Assembly (NCBI RefSeq): GCF_014644315.1
Contig: NZ_BMKL01000001.1
Location: 2,367,001 to 2,431,000 of the forward strand
Direction: 5' to 3'
Source: Tsuneonella deserti
GTDB lineage: Bacteria > Pseudomonadota > Alphaproteobacteria > Sphingomonadales > Sphingomonadaceae
Length of the DNA stretch: 64,000 bases
Positions 8,289 to 16,682 of this stretch are shown in pieces. The stretch's first letter is position 1; the number at the start of each line of letters is the position of its first letter. The position numbers and the translations under genes were made by a program. Below the pieces are notes generated by a model. That model did not search any database, was not told the origin of the DNA, and worked only from the letters and a program-made list of their open reading frames with translations.

Positions 8289-8624
8289 ATGAGCATTGCC
8301 GACCTGTACCATCGGTTCATTTTGTGGATTGGCGACGGAACCGGTGCTTCCGATAGCCTGCTGCATGTTCACGCCGGAATGGCCGTCTTGCTCGCAGCAA
8401 GGCTGGTTACGGGCCGCTCCTTGGCCACTCCTCTTCCTTTCTTGGTAGTCTGCATTGCCGAGTTGGCGAATGAGGTCCTCGATCGCGCTTACAGCGGAAC
8501 CTGGCTGTGGGGGGATACCTCGCTAGACATCCTGAACACGCTGTTCTGGCCCTTCGTGCTGATGGTCGGCCTGCGAGCCAGGCGGTCTCGAGAGGCTCGC
8601 CGCATACGCGCCTCAGGCAGATAA
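8289..8624 (+). CDS. Small membrane protein of unknown function
   Basis: The 111-residue product has about three hydrophobic stretches (residues 24-42, 45-62 and 78-95) and a strongly basic tail (RARRSREARRIRASGR), suggesting an inner-membrane protein with its C terminus in the cytoplasm. His26-His28 (LHVHAG), Glu57-Asn60 in AELANEVLD and a polar SGTWLWGDTSLD loop are conserved-looking. I do not recognise a named domain; VanZ-like topology is a possibility. It lies 246 bp after the orphan gene at 7581 and 150 bp before dnaJ. Confidence 0.62.
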   Translation: MSIADLYHRFILWIGDGTGASDSLLHVHAGMAVLLAARLVTGRSLATPLPFLVVCIAELANEVLDRAYSGTWLWGDTSLDILNTLFWPFVLMVGLRARRSREARRIRASGR

Positions 8625-8774
8625 GCGTAGCGGTTCCAAGCGTCTCGCGTTCGCAGGATTACCGAAGCCCATCCTCGGTCCATGACACTCCAGCATTCAC
8701 CCGCTGGGCTCACGCGAGGGCGATAGGCGGATCGTCGCTTGCCCTGCACGACTGCCTCACCTAGCTAACACGCC

Positions 8775-9752
8775 ATGGCTGATCCCTATACGACCCTGGG
8801 CATAGCGCGCAGCGCGAGCGAAAAAGAGATCAAGAGCGCTTATCGCAAGCTGGCCAAGGAGCTGCACCCGGATCGCAACGCGGACAATCCCAAGGCCGCC
8901 GAGCGCTTTTCCGAAGTGACCCGCGCCTACGATCTCCTGTCGGACAAGGACAAGCGCGCCCAGTTCGACCGGGGCGAGATCGATGCCGACGGCAACCCCG
9001 CCAACCCTTTCGCCGGGATGGGCGGCGGTTTCGGTGGCGGTGGCGGGAGAGGTTTCCGCCCCGAAGATCTGCAGGGCATGGGCGGGGCCGAAGGAGTCGA
9101 CCTTGGCGACCTGTTCGAAGGACTGTTCGGCGGCGGCGGCGCGCGTTCGGCGCGTTCGAGCCCGTTCGGCCAAAGCGGCGGTTTCGGCGGCGGCTTCGGC
9201 GGTCAGCAGCAGCGTCGCCCTCCCCCGCCGCGCAAGGGCGCCGACATCGCCTATCGCCTGCGCATCTCCTTCATCGACGCCGCGCGGCGAGCGGACCAGC
9301 GCATCACGCTCGCCGACGGCAAGACGATCGATCTCAAGCTTCCCGCAGGCGTCGAGGACGGGACGCAAATGCGCCTCAAGGGCAAGGGTGAGCAGGGCCC
9401 CGGCGGCGCGGGTGATGGGATCGTGACGATATCGATCGACAGCCATCCCTTCTTCCGCCGTGAAGGCGACAACGTGCGGCTCGATCTGCCGATCACGCTC
9501 GACGAGGCGGTAAGCGGGGGCAAAGTGAAGGTACCGACGGTCGACGGCCCGGTCATGCTGACGATCAAGCCCGGTTCGGGAAGCGGCACGACGATGCGCC
9601 TTGGCGGGAAAGGCTTTTCGAAGAAGGACGGCCAGCGCGGCGACCAACTGGTGACGCTCGAGATCGATCTTCCCGAGGACGTTACGGAACTGGCCAAGCG
9701 GCTTGAGGGTTGGCAGGACACGCGAAACCCGCGCAGCCGGCTCGGGGTCTGA
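8775..9752 (+). CDS. DnaJ/CbpA-type J-domain co-chaperone without zinc finger
   Basis: The 325-residue product has an N-terminal J domain with the HPD tripeptide at residues 31-33, which stimulates DnaK ATPase, then a Gly/Phe-rich linker (about 75-155) and two C-terminal substrate-binding beta domains (about 160-310). No CxxCxGxG repeats are present, so it is the type II (CbpA-like) class rather than full DnaJ. It probably acts with DnaK on specific clients or under stress. It is followed after 23 bp by the yihY gene and then fabI, all on the plus strand. Confidence 0.92.
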   Translation: MADPYTTLGIARSASEKEIKSAYRKLAKELHPDRNADNPKAAERFSEVTRAYDLLSDKDKRAQFDRGEIDADGNPANPFAGMGGGFGGGGGRGFRPEDLQGMGGAEGVDLGDLFEGLFGGGGARSARSSPFGQSGGFGGGFGGQQQRRPPPPRKGADIAYRLRISFIDAARRADQRITLADGKTIDLKLPAGVEDGTQMRLKGKGEQGPGGAGDGIVTISIDSHPFFRREGDNVRLDLPITLDEAVSGGKVKVPTVDGPVMLTIKPGSGSGTTMRLGGKGFSKKDGQRGDQLVTLEIDLPEDVTELAKRLEGWQDTRNPRSRLGV

Positions 9753-9775
9753 CCCAAAACCACGCTCGGGGGAGC

Positions 9776-10813
9776 ATGAGCGAAGAAATCCTGCCCCTTC
9801 CCCAGGAACGCGAGATCCACACGCTCTCTCCGGAAGAGCGGCGGCAGGACGCGCTTCGCCACCGGGCAGGCTTTCGCAGCCGGGTGCTGAGCGAAGTGGG
9901 TCCGGGCACGCGGGCGTTCGAGATTGCCAAGCGGGTTGCGGTCGGCGCCTATAACGACGGCTTCATCCACGCCGGCAACCTTGCCTACATGACTATCCTG
10001 GCGATCTTTCCGTTCTTCATTCTGGGCGCCGCGATCTTCTCGATCATCGGCGAGGAGGGCGAGCGGGCCGCCAGCATCAACGCGATCCTCTACGCGCTAC
10101 CCCCTCTGGTGGCGAACGTCATCGAGCCGGTCGCCCGAAGCGTTGTCGAGGAGCGCAGCGGGCTATTCCTCTGGCTGGGCGGTCTCGTGGGCCTGTGGAC
10201 CGTGTCGAGCCTGATCGAGACGATCCGCGACATCCTTCGGCGGGCCTACGGCACCCGCGCCACTCACGCCTTCTGGAAGTATCGCCTGTTTTCGGCCGGG
10301 GTGATCTTTGGCGCGGTGGTACTGCTGATGATCAGCCTACTCGCGCAAGTGGTCATCGGCACCGCCCAGGAAGTTATCGACGCCTACTTGCCTGCACTCA
10401 GCCATGCGGTTGGCGAACTGCGCCTGACGCGGATCGTGCCAGCGTTCGGATTGTTCGGCTCGCTCTACCTGCTGTTCTACACTCTGACGCCGAAGACCTA
10501 TCGAAGCCGCCGCTATCCCAAGTGGCCCGGTGCGCTGGCGACGGCGCTGTGGTGGATTGCCGTCACCGTCGCCCTTCCGCCCGCCATCCGCAGCTTCTTC
10601 AGCTACGACGCCACCTATGGCAGCCTCGCTGGCATCATGATCGCGCTTTTCTTTTTCTATCTCGTGGGCTTAGGGATGGTCATCGGGGCCGAACTGAACG
10701 CGGCGCTGGCGGAAACGCCCGAAGAAGCGGAGAACCGCATCGGCCAGGCCGACGACCGTGCCAGAGCGACCGCGCGTGAACTTGAACGAATGCAGAGGGA
10801 AGGTATCGGATGA
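9776..10813 (+). CDS. YihY/BrkB family inner-membrane protein
   Basis: The 345-residue protein has about six membrane segments after a 60-residue cytoplasmic N terminus. The first is YMTILAIFPFFILGAAIF, preceded by NDGFIHAGNLAY, which corresponds to the family signature. Other matching parts are LWTVSSLIETIRDILRRAYG, YTLTPKTYRSRR and SYDATYGSLAGIMIALFFFYLVGLGMVIGAELNAAL. The family was once called ribonuclease BN by mistake; the real function is unknown. ATG 9776 has a GGGGAG ribosome site and is preferred over an in-frame upstream start inside the dnaJ gene. It overlaps fabI by four bases (ATGA). Confidence 0.9.
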   Translation: MSEEILPLPQEREIHTLSPEERRQDALRHRAGFRSRVLSEVGPGTRAFEIAKRVAVGAYNDGFIHAGNLAYMTILAIFPFFILGAAIFSIIGEEGERAASINAILYALPPLVANVIEPVARSVVEERSGLFLWLGGLVGLWTVSSLIETIRDILRRAYGTRATHAFWKYRLFSAGVIFGAVVLLMISLLAQVVIGTAQEVIDAYLPALSHAVGELRLTRIVPAFGLFGSLYLLFYTLTPKTYRSRRYPKWPGALATALWWIAVTVALPPAIRSFFSYDATYGSLAGIMIALFFFYLVGLGMVIGAELNAALAETPEEAENRIGQADDRARATARELERMQREGIG

Positions 10814-11613
10814 GCGGTCTCATGGCAGGCAAGCGCGGGCTGATCATGGGGCTTGCCAACGACAAGTCCCTTGCCTGGGGCATCGCCCGCAAGCTTTCAG
10901 AGCACGGCGCAGAGCTGGCCTTTTCCTATCAGGGGGATGCATTGGGCAAGCGGGTGATCCCGCTCGCAGCGCAGCTCGGCAGTGACTTCTGCTTCGACTG
11001 CGACGTTTCCGACATGACGGCGCTCGACGCGGCTTTCGGCCGCCTGAAAGAACGCTGGCACAGCCTGGACTTCGTCGTCCACGCGATCGGATTCTCGGAC
11101 AAGAACGAGCTGCGCGGCAAATACCTGGACACCAGCCTCGACAATTTCCTCATGACGATGAACATCAGCGCCTACAGCCTGGTCGCCGTCGCGCAGCGCG
11201 CCGCGGCCATGATGAGCCCCGGCGGAAGCATCGTGACCTTGAGCTATTACGGGGCCGAGAAGGTGGTCCCTCACTACAATGTAATGGGGGTGGCCAAGGC
11301 CGCGCTCGAAACGAGCGTGAAGTATCTCGCCAACGATCTCGGTCCCGACGGTATCCGGGTGAACGCGCTGAGCGCGGGGCCGATCAAGACGCTCGCGGCC
11401 AGCGGGATCGGCGACTTCCGCTACATCCTCAAGTGGAACGAGCTCAATTCCCCGCTGCGCCGCAACGTGACGACCGACGATGTCGGCGGCGCCGCGCTGT
11501 ACCTACTGTCGAATCTCGCCAGCGGGGTGACCGGAGAGGTGCACCACGTCGACGCGGGATATCACACCGTCGGCATGAAGCAGGAAGACGCGCCCGATAT
11601 CGCGCTGGATTGA
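10810..11613 (+). CDS. fabI: NADH-dependent enoyl-[acyl-carrier-protein] reductase FabI
   Basis: FabI carries out the last reduction of each fatty-acid elongation cycle. The 267-residue short-chain dehydrogenase has the FabI cofactor loop GLANDKSLAWGIA and the catalytic Tyr156 and Lys163 in HYNVMGVAK, with Tyr146 in LSYYG, at the same positions as in E. coli FabI. SAGPIKTLAASGI is the substrate-binding loop region that closes over triclosan-type inhibitors. It overlaps the yihY gene by four bases and is the last intact housekeeping gene before the decayed island that begins about 380 bp downstream. Confidence 0.96.
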   Translation: MSGLMAGKRGLIMGLANDKSLAWGIARKLSEHGAELAFSYQGDALGKRVIPLAAQLGSDFCFDCDVSDMTALDAAFGRLKERWHSLDFVVHAIGFSDKNELRGKYLDTSLDNFLMTMNISAYSLVAVAQRAAAMMSPGGSIVTLSYYGAEKVVPHYNVMGVAKAALETSVKYLANDLGPDGIRVNALSAGPIKTLAASGIGDFRYILKWNELNSPLRRNVTTDDVGGAALYLLSNLASGVTGEVHHVDAGYHTVGMKQEDAPDIALD

Positions 11614-11992
11614 TAGCCCCCCACGACAGCTTCCATCCTTTCCCGAGAAGTCTTCCAGAGTTGATCATCCCGCATCGGTGGACGGGCCTGTCAGCTCTCG
11701 TCCTACTGCTCGGCGGCGTCTCGTCATTGGCGCCAAAAATCAACATCGGGACCGCTGGGCCAACCCGCTGCAAATTCCCTGCTATCAGGGAAATCAACAG
11801 GGAAATCAGCGAGGGAGGGGCTTTTGCGCATTTCCCTCTAGCCCATCGCCATAGAAACTTGGGCCGGTTTTACCTCGGCCGCCCCTATCATAATCGCATT
11901 TCTCTCGGCCCAGCTCAGAATGTGCTGCGCAAATAAGCAGGGAATGGTACAAACAGGGAACGCAGCCGGGGGGCTGCAAAAAGGGGGTATAT
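11614..11992. other. Intergenic stretch with TTCCCTG/CAGGGAA repeats, left edge of the decayed island
   Basis: No credible gene is seen in these 379 bp. Several short copies of CAGGGAA or TTCCCT occur (around 11775-11792, 11798-11805, 11830-11837, 11939-11945 and 11953-11959). Open frames crossing the region have no family-like content. It appears to be the boundary between the fabI block and the mobile-element remnant. Confidence 0.6.
11775..11792. repeat. Inverted repeat TTCCCTG-CTAT-CAGGGAA
   Basis: Perfect seven-base arms separated by four bases form a small hairpin. Half-site copies nearby in both orientations suggest a repeated element or operator-like site, as is seen beside some insertion remnants in sphingomonads. 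No U-tract follows, so it is not a standard terminator. Confidence 0.55.
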
Positions 11993-12402
11993 ATGGACGG
12001 ACAGGTGGGATCTGCTGGTGGACCGCGCAGCAAATCTGGCGATGACGAGGTCGGCTAAGGCAAACCGCCGGTTGCCAAACGGTTCCAGAGAGTGGCCGCC
12101 CCAAGAAGCAAAAAGCATTTATCGAGGAGTTCGGCGACACGCTCTCGAAAGCGGTGGTCGTGCGGCGCAACGGTAAAAACGTGCGGGTAACCATGCGCAG
12201 GTTGGCGGCCGAACAGCTTGCGCTGAAAATGGCCGAAGGCGATTTGGCAGCGATAAAGTTGGCCCGGAACATGGACCTGTATTTTGCGCCGCCTGCCGAG
12301 GACGACGATACCATGATCGAGTTCACGCTGAAGCTCGAAGACGATGATCCGCGCCCGCACTGGCAGGTCATCCAAAATGGCTGTGTGGTCGACCAAGGCT
12401 AG
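11993..12402 (+). pseudogene. DUF5681 domain protein, disrupted
   Basis: Read across frames the region spells a DUF5681 protein, a family linked to phages and integrative elements. The first frame (ATG 11993) ends GDDEVG then TAA (12056-12058), where the family has the Tyr of VGYGKPP. The same frame continues GKPPVAKRFQ. About 12088 the reading moves to another frame as SGRPKKQKAFIEEFG, apparently with loss of the usual PGQSGNP segment. That frame then runs KAVVVRRNGKNVRVTMRR and LAIKLARN-like sequence to TAG at 12402. One in-frame stop plus one deletion/frameshift make it a pseudogene. The family has no established activity. Its 3' end overlaps that of the convergent pseudogene. Confidence 0.68.
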
Positions 12403-13869
12403 CATCCAGCAGCGCCTCGCCGGTTTCGATGATCTTCGTGCGCGAGGCGAGGCGCTCGAGCCAGGGCGCGGGGATGGCTCCAAGCCCGTACAAGGCGCCT
12501 GCAAGCTGACCGGTGATCGCCGCGGTGGTGTCGGCGTCCTCGCCCAGGTTAGCCGCAAGGAGGACGGCCTCGCGGAATGAAGTCGTGCGGGCGGTCGCCC
12601 AGAGCGCCGCCTCGAGCGAGTGGGCGACGTAACCCGATGCGCGCAGCTGGAGGCGCGGCTTGGTGCGCCATGACCCTTTCATGATCTTGGCTATGGCACT
12701 TGGGTAGCCATTAGTGCGGGGTGCGAAGAGGCGCTGCGTGGGCGACCTCTGATCGCGTCGGCAAGGAGTTCCGCGAACGCGGCCGAGGCAGCAAGTGCTT
12801 AAGGCGCAGCATGGGTCGTTGCGCTCTGCCGCAGGGCAACCTCAGAAAGCTTGGCAGGTCATGCCACCATCGCAGCGCTACTGGCGCGAGCCGCATGAGC
12901 GCGCCGTTCCCTGCGCTCATCGGGTCGGCGGAGCCGACCAGGGGGTTTCGGGTGCGGCGCCACCGCTGCAGCGCGGCTGATACGGTGGCGCCTATGTCGA
13001 AACAGGAACCGGTACACGAATAAGTGCCGTCACGCCGCCATGACCAGAAACGCGCCATGAGGTCAGCCGGGTCGAGGCTAGGATTAGCGTGGAGGCTTTC
13101 GGCATGCGCGAGGGCCATTGCCGTGTCGTCGGTCCACTGCCCGGGAGCCAGGCGGAAGGGGCCGCCGCCGACGATGTCGGTAAGCGGTTCGTAGCTATCA
13201 CGGGGGCGGAACTCCAGCGTGGTGCCAAGCGCGTCTCCCACCGCCAGCCCGACTAGGGCCCCGAGTGCGCGGCCACGAATCGCTTCTGGCGAGGTGGTGG
13301 CCGAGGGTTCTGGGATGGCTTGCACCGAGCGCACGTGTTCTTCTTGCGCCCGGGTCTCGCTCGCGCCCGGGCGCGCCGTGCGTACCATCGCGATGGCCGT
13401 ATCGGCGTCAACGCCAAGCTCAGTGAGCAGGCGGGCTGCGATCATGCCTGCGCGCCCCAAGCCTCCCTTACAATGGACGAGCACGCCTAGGCCGCTGCGC
13501 AACCGCGCGTGGAGAGGGGGGCATTGAGCCGCCAAGCTCCTTCGAACCTGGCGCAAGGGACCGAGACATCGCGGATAGGCAGGTGCAGCCAGTCAATGTG
13601 CTCGGCCCGCACAGCCTCGCCGAGTGAGGGAACATGGAGCGCGTTAAGCTCGGCGGACTCGAGGAGGGTGACCACTGCGGCGGCGCCCCAGTCACGGATC
13701 ACGCCTACGTCTGCAGCGAGGTCGCGCTCCCAAGCCCGGTGAAGGCACTCGCCTGGTGTTTACCCGGGCAAAAGGTGACCCCGATGCGCCCCCCGAAGCA
13801 GGGCAAAGCGATGGTGGCAACCTCGAGGCTGGTGCGTGGCACACGGGTATTCGGTGTCGTTCGGGTCAT
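12368..13869 (-). pseudogene. Phosphatase-ADP-ribosylglycohydrolase fusion, multiply frameshifted
   Basis: A single ancestral gene can be followed through three frames. From ATG 13869 it reads MTRTTPNTR...QASAFTG, shifts near 13740 to WERDLAADVGVIRDWGAAAV, and shifts near 13520 to LHARLRSGLGVLVHCKGGLGRAG. That last segment contains the CX5R catalytic loop of dual-specificity/tyrosine phosphatases. The same frame enters an ADP-ribosylglycohydrolase domain with RGRALGALVGLAVGDALG and the metal motif GQWTDDTAMALAHAE, then NGALMRLAP. Near 12850 the frame shifts again, an in-frame TAA follows, and after another shift the last part gives NLGEDADTTAAITGQLAGALYG, the second metal site. At least four frame changes and one stop rule out a full product. 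Intact relatives would remove ADP-ribose from proteins; the fused phosphatase is unusual. Confidence 0.8.
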
Positions 13870-14197
13870 AGGCTCTGCGGGCTCTCAGTGGCGGTTTGCG
13901 GGGCAGCCAAGGCCAAGCAGCGGTGGCGCTTTTGACTCGTTAGTCGGTCTGTAGGGCATGCCCCTTGCTTGCTCCTCACCGGGGCCAGGAGCCATGGGGC
14001 ATATGGCACTCCGCTCCGCTTGGGCGCACGAATGAGCGAACCAGTCACCCCGAAGAGACAGCACCACTGCATAAAATGGTCCGCCTCGCTGCGTTCTCTT
14101 CCGTTCGCCTTCCCCTGCCCGCTGAAGCGAGCAAATCCCGAAGCGCCGACCCCAGCAGCGAGGGGCTCGGCATCACAAAAAAGCGAAGGAGCCCCCC
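13870..14197. other. Intergenic stretch upstream of the YqaJ-type nuclease gene
   Basis: This 328-bp stretch contains no gene I can support. It should hold the divergent promoters of the pseudogene at 12368-13869 and of the nuclease gene. A perfect 10-bp palindrome GGGCATGCCC lies at 13954-13963. AAGCGAAGGAG just before the ATG at 14198 is a good ribosome site for the nuclease gene. Confidence 0.55.
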
Positions 14198-15190
14198 ATG
14201 ACCATGACCAGCACGGCCGTGCCCACCGCGAAGAAGGCACCGCGGCGGCGTGCGCCCGCCCTTCCCCCGCCGCCCGCGCAACCCGCATGGCTACCTGGGA
14301 CGCCCGCAGAGGTGCAGCCAGCTCCTAGCCTTCCCTCGCCTGCCTTACCTCAAGCTGCCCGCTTCCTTGCACCGGCATGGCCATCCCTCGAGGGTCTCGG
14401 CCTTTCGCCCGCAGCCCGCGCAGCGCGGGCCCGGTTCATAGGTGGCAGCGACGCGAATGTAATCTTTTTGGGCTCGGACGAGCGCGTGCTGCGCCTATGG
14501 CGCGAAAAGCGCGGGGAAGAGGCGCCTGAAGACCTCTCGGGCAACCTCGCGGTTATGCTTGGCAGCTGGAGCGAGGCGTTTAACCGACAGTGGTATGAGC
14601 GTGCCACCGGGATGCGCGTGACCCGGGTGAGCGACCAGGTTACCTGCCCGCTGCATGGTTGGCGCGGGGTGACCCTCGACGGCTACCTCGACCATGAGGG
14701 CGCGGTGTGGGAAGCCAAGCACACCAACGCCTTTACCAAGTCCGACGAGGCCCTCGCCCGCTACATGCCCCAACTCCAGCACGCCATGGCGGTGACCGGC
14801 TCGCAGTGCGCGGTGCTCTCCGTCATCTTCGGCAACGCCAAATGGGAAGTGTTCGAGGTAGCCGCCGACTGGCTTTACCAGGAAGACCTCCTGGAAGCCG
14901 AGCAGGCCTTCTGGCGCTGGGTTGAAACCGGTGAGGCCCCGTCCACCCTACCCCCGCCCCCGGTGCCGAAACCGGTCGGGGTGCGAGAAGTTTGCCTGGA
15001 AGGCAGCAACGCGTGGGCCGCAGCTGCAGCGGACTGGCTCTCGCACAGGGAGGCAGCCCGCAGTCACCAGGCGGCCGCGACAACGATAAAGGCCTTGGTC
15101 GAACCCGACGTCGCCCGCGCTTTCGGGCACGGGATCGAGGCGAAGCGCAGCAAGGCCGGCGCGCTCACCATTAAGGAGCTACAAGCGTGA
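14198..15190 (+). CDS. YqaJ-type (lambda-exonuclease-like) recombination nuclease
   Basis: The 330-residue product has a Pro/Ala-rich N terminus (about 1-55) and then a YqaJ-like PD-(D/E)xK nuclease core. The visible motifs are IGGSDAN (residues 81-87), LGSWSEAFNRQWYE with Glu126, the metal-binding Asp161 in TLDGYL, Glu172-x-Lys174 in WEAKHTN, and MPQLQHAMAVT (190-200). Enzymes of this family resect dsDNA 5' to 3' for phage-type recombination together with a single-strand annealing protein. An ERF-type annealing gene follows immediately (four-base overlap), which is the expected phage Red-like pairing. This gene appears intact although its partner is broken. It has no membrane segment or signal. 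Confidence 0.82.
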   Translation: MTMTSTAVPTAKKAPRRRAPALPPPPAQPAWLPGTPAEVQPAPSLPSPALPQAARFLAPAWPSLEGLGLSPAARAARARFIGGSDANVIFLGSDERVLRLWREKRGEEAPEDLSGNLAVMLGSWSEAFNRQWYERATGMRVTRVSDQVTCPLHGWRGVTLDGYLDHEGAVWEAKHTNAFTKSDEALARYMPQLQHAMAVTGSQCAVLSVIFGNAKWEVFEVAADWLYQEDLLEAEQAFWRWVETGEAPSTLPPPPVPKPVGVREVCLEGSNAWAAAAADWLSHREAARSHQAAATTIKALVEPDVARAFGHGIEAKRSKAGALTIKELQA

Positions 15191-16070
15191 TTGCGCGGGT
15201 CTATAGCGCGATCACCGCGGTGGCTGGTGCATTGGCATGCGACGGGGTGGCCAAAACGCGGCTGAATACCCGCGACCAATACCTTTATCGCAGTATAGAC
15301 GATGTGCTCGAACGCCTGGCACCGCTCTTGGCCCAGAACCGCCTATGTATCTTACCACGTGTGCACGAGCGCCACACCACCGACGGTTCGACGAGGGCGG
15401 GACGTTACTGGTGGCGGTAAGCCTGAAGGTCGCGTTTGACCTCGTGTGCGCCGACGACGGCTCGTGCCACACGATCGAGGCCTATGGCGAAGCGCTCGAT
15501 GCGGGGGACAAGGGCACGCCGAAGGCAATGCAATCAGCCTACAAGTACGCTGTGCTACAGGCATTCTGCGTGCCGGCGGTCCAGCACGAGGATGCCGATT
15601 CAAACTCGTTCCGGATCGCAAGGGCAACTAGCTCAACCGGTTCTCCTGACGCAGTTGCGTAGTGTGGCCCCCATGGAGCTGGCCCTTTAGCCGCCGAGCC
15701 GCCGGAGGGATGGCCTGATTGGTGCGATGGTTTCCTCGCGGCTGCCCGCACGTGCAACCACATGGATGCCGTCACTGCCCTCAAAGCACAGGCCCGCCCG
15801 CTCCTTTTGTCGCTCCAGTGCGAAAGACCCGAACTATACAGGCAGGTGGGTGAGGCGCTCGCAGGGCACGCGGGCAATCTCGCGGCGCAAGACGGGAGGG
15901 GCAAAACAACGCTCCCCGGTACGGAGGAAGACACCCCGGCCGGCACTCCAGCGGCGCAATCCGCGAAGGGGCGGTCACCGGTGCGACAGCGCCGGAACGT
16001 CCGCCCCGCCATTCCCCCGTCCGGGCTTGCCTCAGTCTCCAAGCCTAACGGAGGAGCCGCCCATGGCTAG
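15187..16070 (+). pseudogene. ERF-family single-strand annealing protein, disrupted
   Basis: The start (ATT/GTG-like overlap with the nuclease stop, first usable codon at 15187) gives IARVYSAITAVAGALACDGVAK...RSIDDVLERLAPLLAQNRL, an ERF N terminus. It stops at 15420. Around 15385-15400 a one-base shift restores the family frame as LLVAVSLKVAFDLVCADDG, then EAYGEALDAGDKGTPKAMQSAYKYAVLQAFCVP, the ERF core. That frame meets TAG at 15660-15662 but continues on the other side as EPPEGWPDWCDGFLAAARTC and a helical tail to 16070. One frameshift and one in-frame amber stop therefore disrupt it. ERF proteins anneal complementary ssDNA made by a YqaJ/lambda-type exonuclease. The exact end of the ancestral gene is uncertain. 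Confidence 0.75.
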
Positions 16071-16416
16071 TGTCCGCCTCCCTGCGCGCATCAAGCGCCC
16101 CCGCAATCGTCTGCCGCGCCGTTCCTGTCCTGCGCACTGCGCTTGGGTACGGCGCCACCGTTGCTGCGTGCCGGGCTGCAAAAACTTGCCCACCGAGTGT
16201 GCCCACGTGCGTTCAGGCACCGATGGGGGCACCGGGCTCAAGCCTTCCGACCGGTGGACGATCAGCCTGTGCCGAGCCCATCACGCCGAGCAGCACCGGA
16301 TTGGCGAAGCTGCATTTGAAGCGTGCTATACGATTGACCTCAAGGCAGTCGCAGAGCGTTTCGCGCAAGCGTCGCCCCATTGGCTCAAACTCGAGGCGCC
16401 TGGAGAGCCAATATGA
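16063..16416 (+). CDS. HNH/DUF968-like putative nuclease
   Basis: The 117-residue product has a basic N terminus and a zinc/HNH-type core: CCVPGCKN (Cys35, Cys39), CAHVRSGTDGGTGLKPSD (Cys46, His48) and ISLCRAHHAEQH (Cys70, His73, His74, His78). This is the arrangement of DUF968-type phage HNH proteins, possibly acting in recombination or packaging. A GGAGGA ribosome site sits just ahead of ATG 16063. It overlaps the next gene by four bases. The reading frame is intact, in contrast to the broken genes before it. Nuclease activity is inference from the motif only. Confidence 0.78.
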   Translation: MASVRLPARIKRPRNRLPRRSCPAHCAWVRRHRCCVPGCKNLPTECAHVRSGTDGGTGLKPSDRWTISLCRAHHAEQHRIGEAAFEACYTIDLKAVAERFAQASPHWLKLEAPGEPI

Positions 16417-16682
16417 TCGCCCTCTGTGACACCTGTGCATTGCAGTACCGCCGCGGGGAGCGCCTTGACGACCTCAAGGCCTACGGCGTTCTCATTATAC
16501 TCGTAAACACGCTAGAGCGCCTGTCCGGCCAGTGCTGGTCGAGCGCGCCGGCAGGTGCGTTCAGCGCCAGCGCGAAAGTGCTCAGGGCGCTCGCGAGCGC
16601 GTTACAAATCAAAGCTCTCAAATTCACGCGCGAGGAAGGCTTTGATTGCGCGTGCGGAGGAAACGAGCCACTAGCGCCGTGA
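16413..16682 (+). CDS. Small Cys-containing protein of unknown function in the island
   Basis: The 89-residue product begins MIALCDTCALQYRRG, with a CxxC pair, and ends GFDCACGGNEPL, with a second Cys-x-Cys pair, so a small zinc site joining both ends is possible. The centre is an amphipathic helix. ATG 16413 overlaps the stop of the HNH-like gene (ATGA), and its own stop overlaps GTG 16679 of the following transporter. I do not recognise a family. Its place in the run suggests a phage-derived accessory protein. Confidence 0.5.
   Translation: MIALCDTCALQYRRGERLDDLKAYGVLIILVNTLERLSGQCWSSAPAGAFSASAKVLRALASALQIKALKFTREEGFDCACGGNEPLAP

Noticed and set aside
8757-9647. Minus-strand open frame of 296 codons opposite the dnaJ-like gene
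   Set aside because: Produced by the Gly-rich linker composition; no family content.
11433-11936. Plus-strand open frame of 167 codons over the fabI end
   Set aside because: Overlaps fabI in another frame and continues into repeat-rich intergenic DNA.
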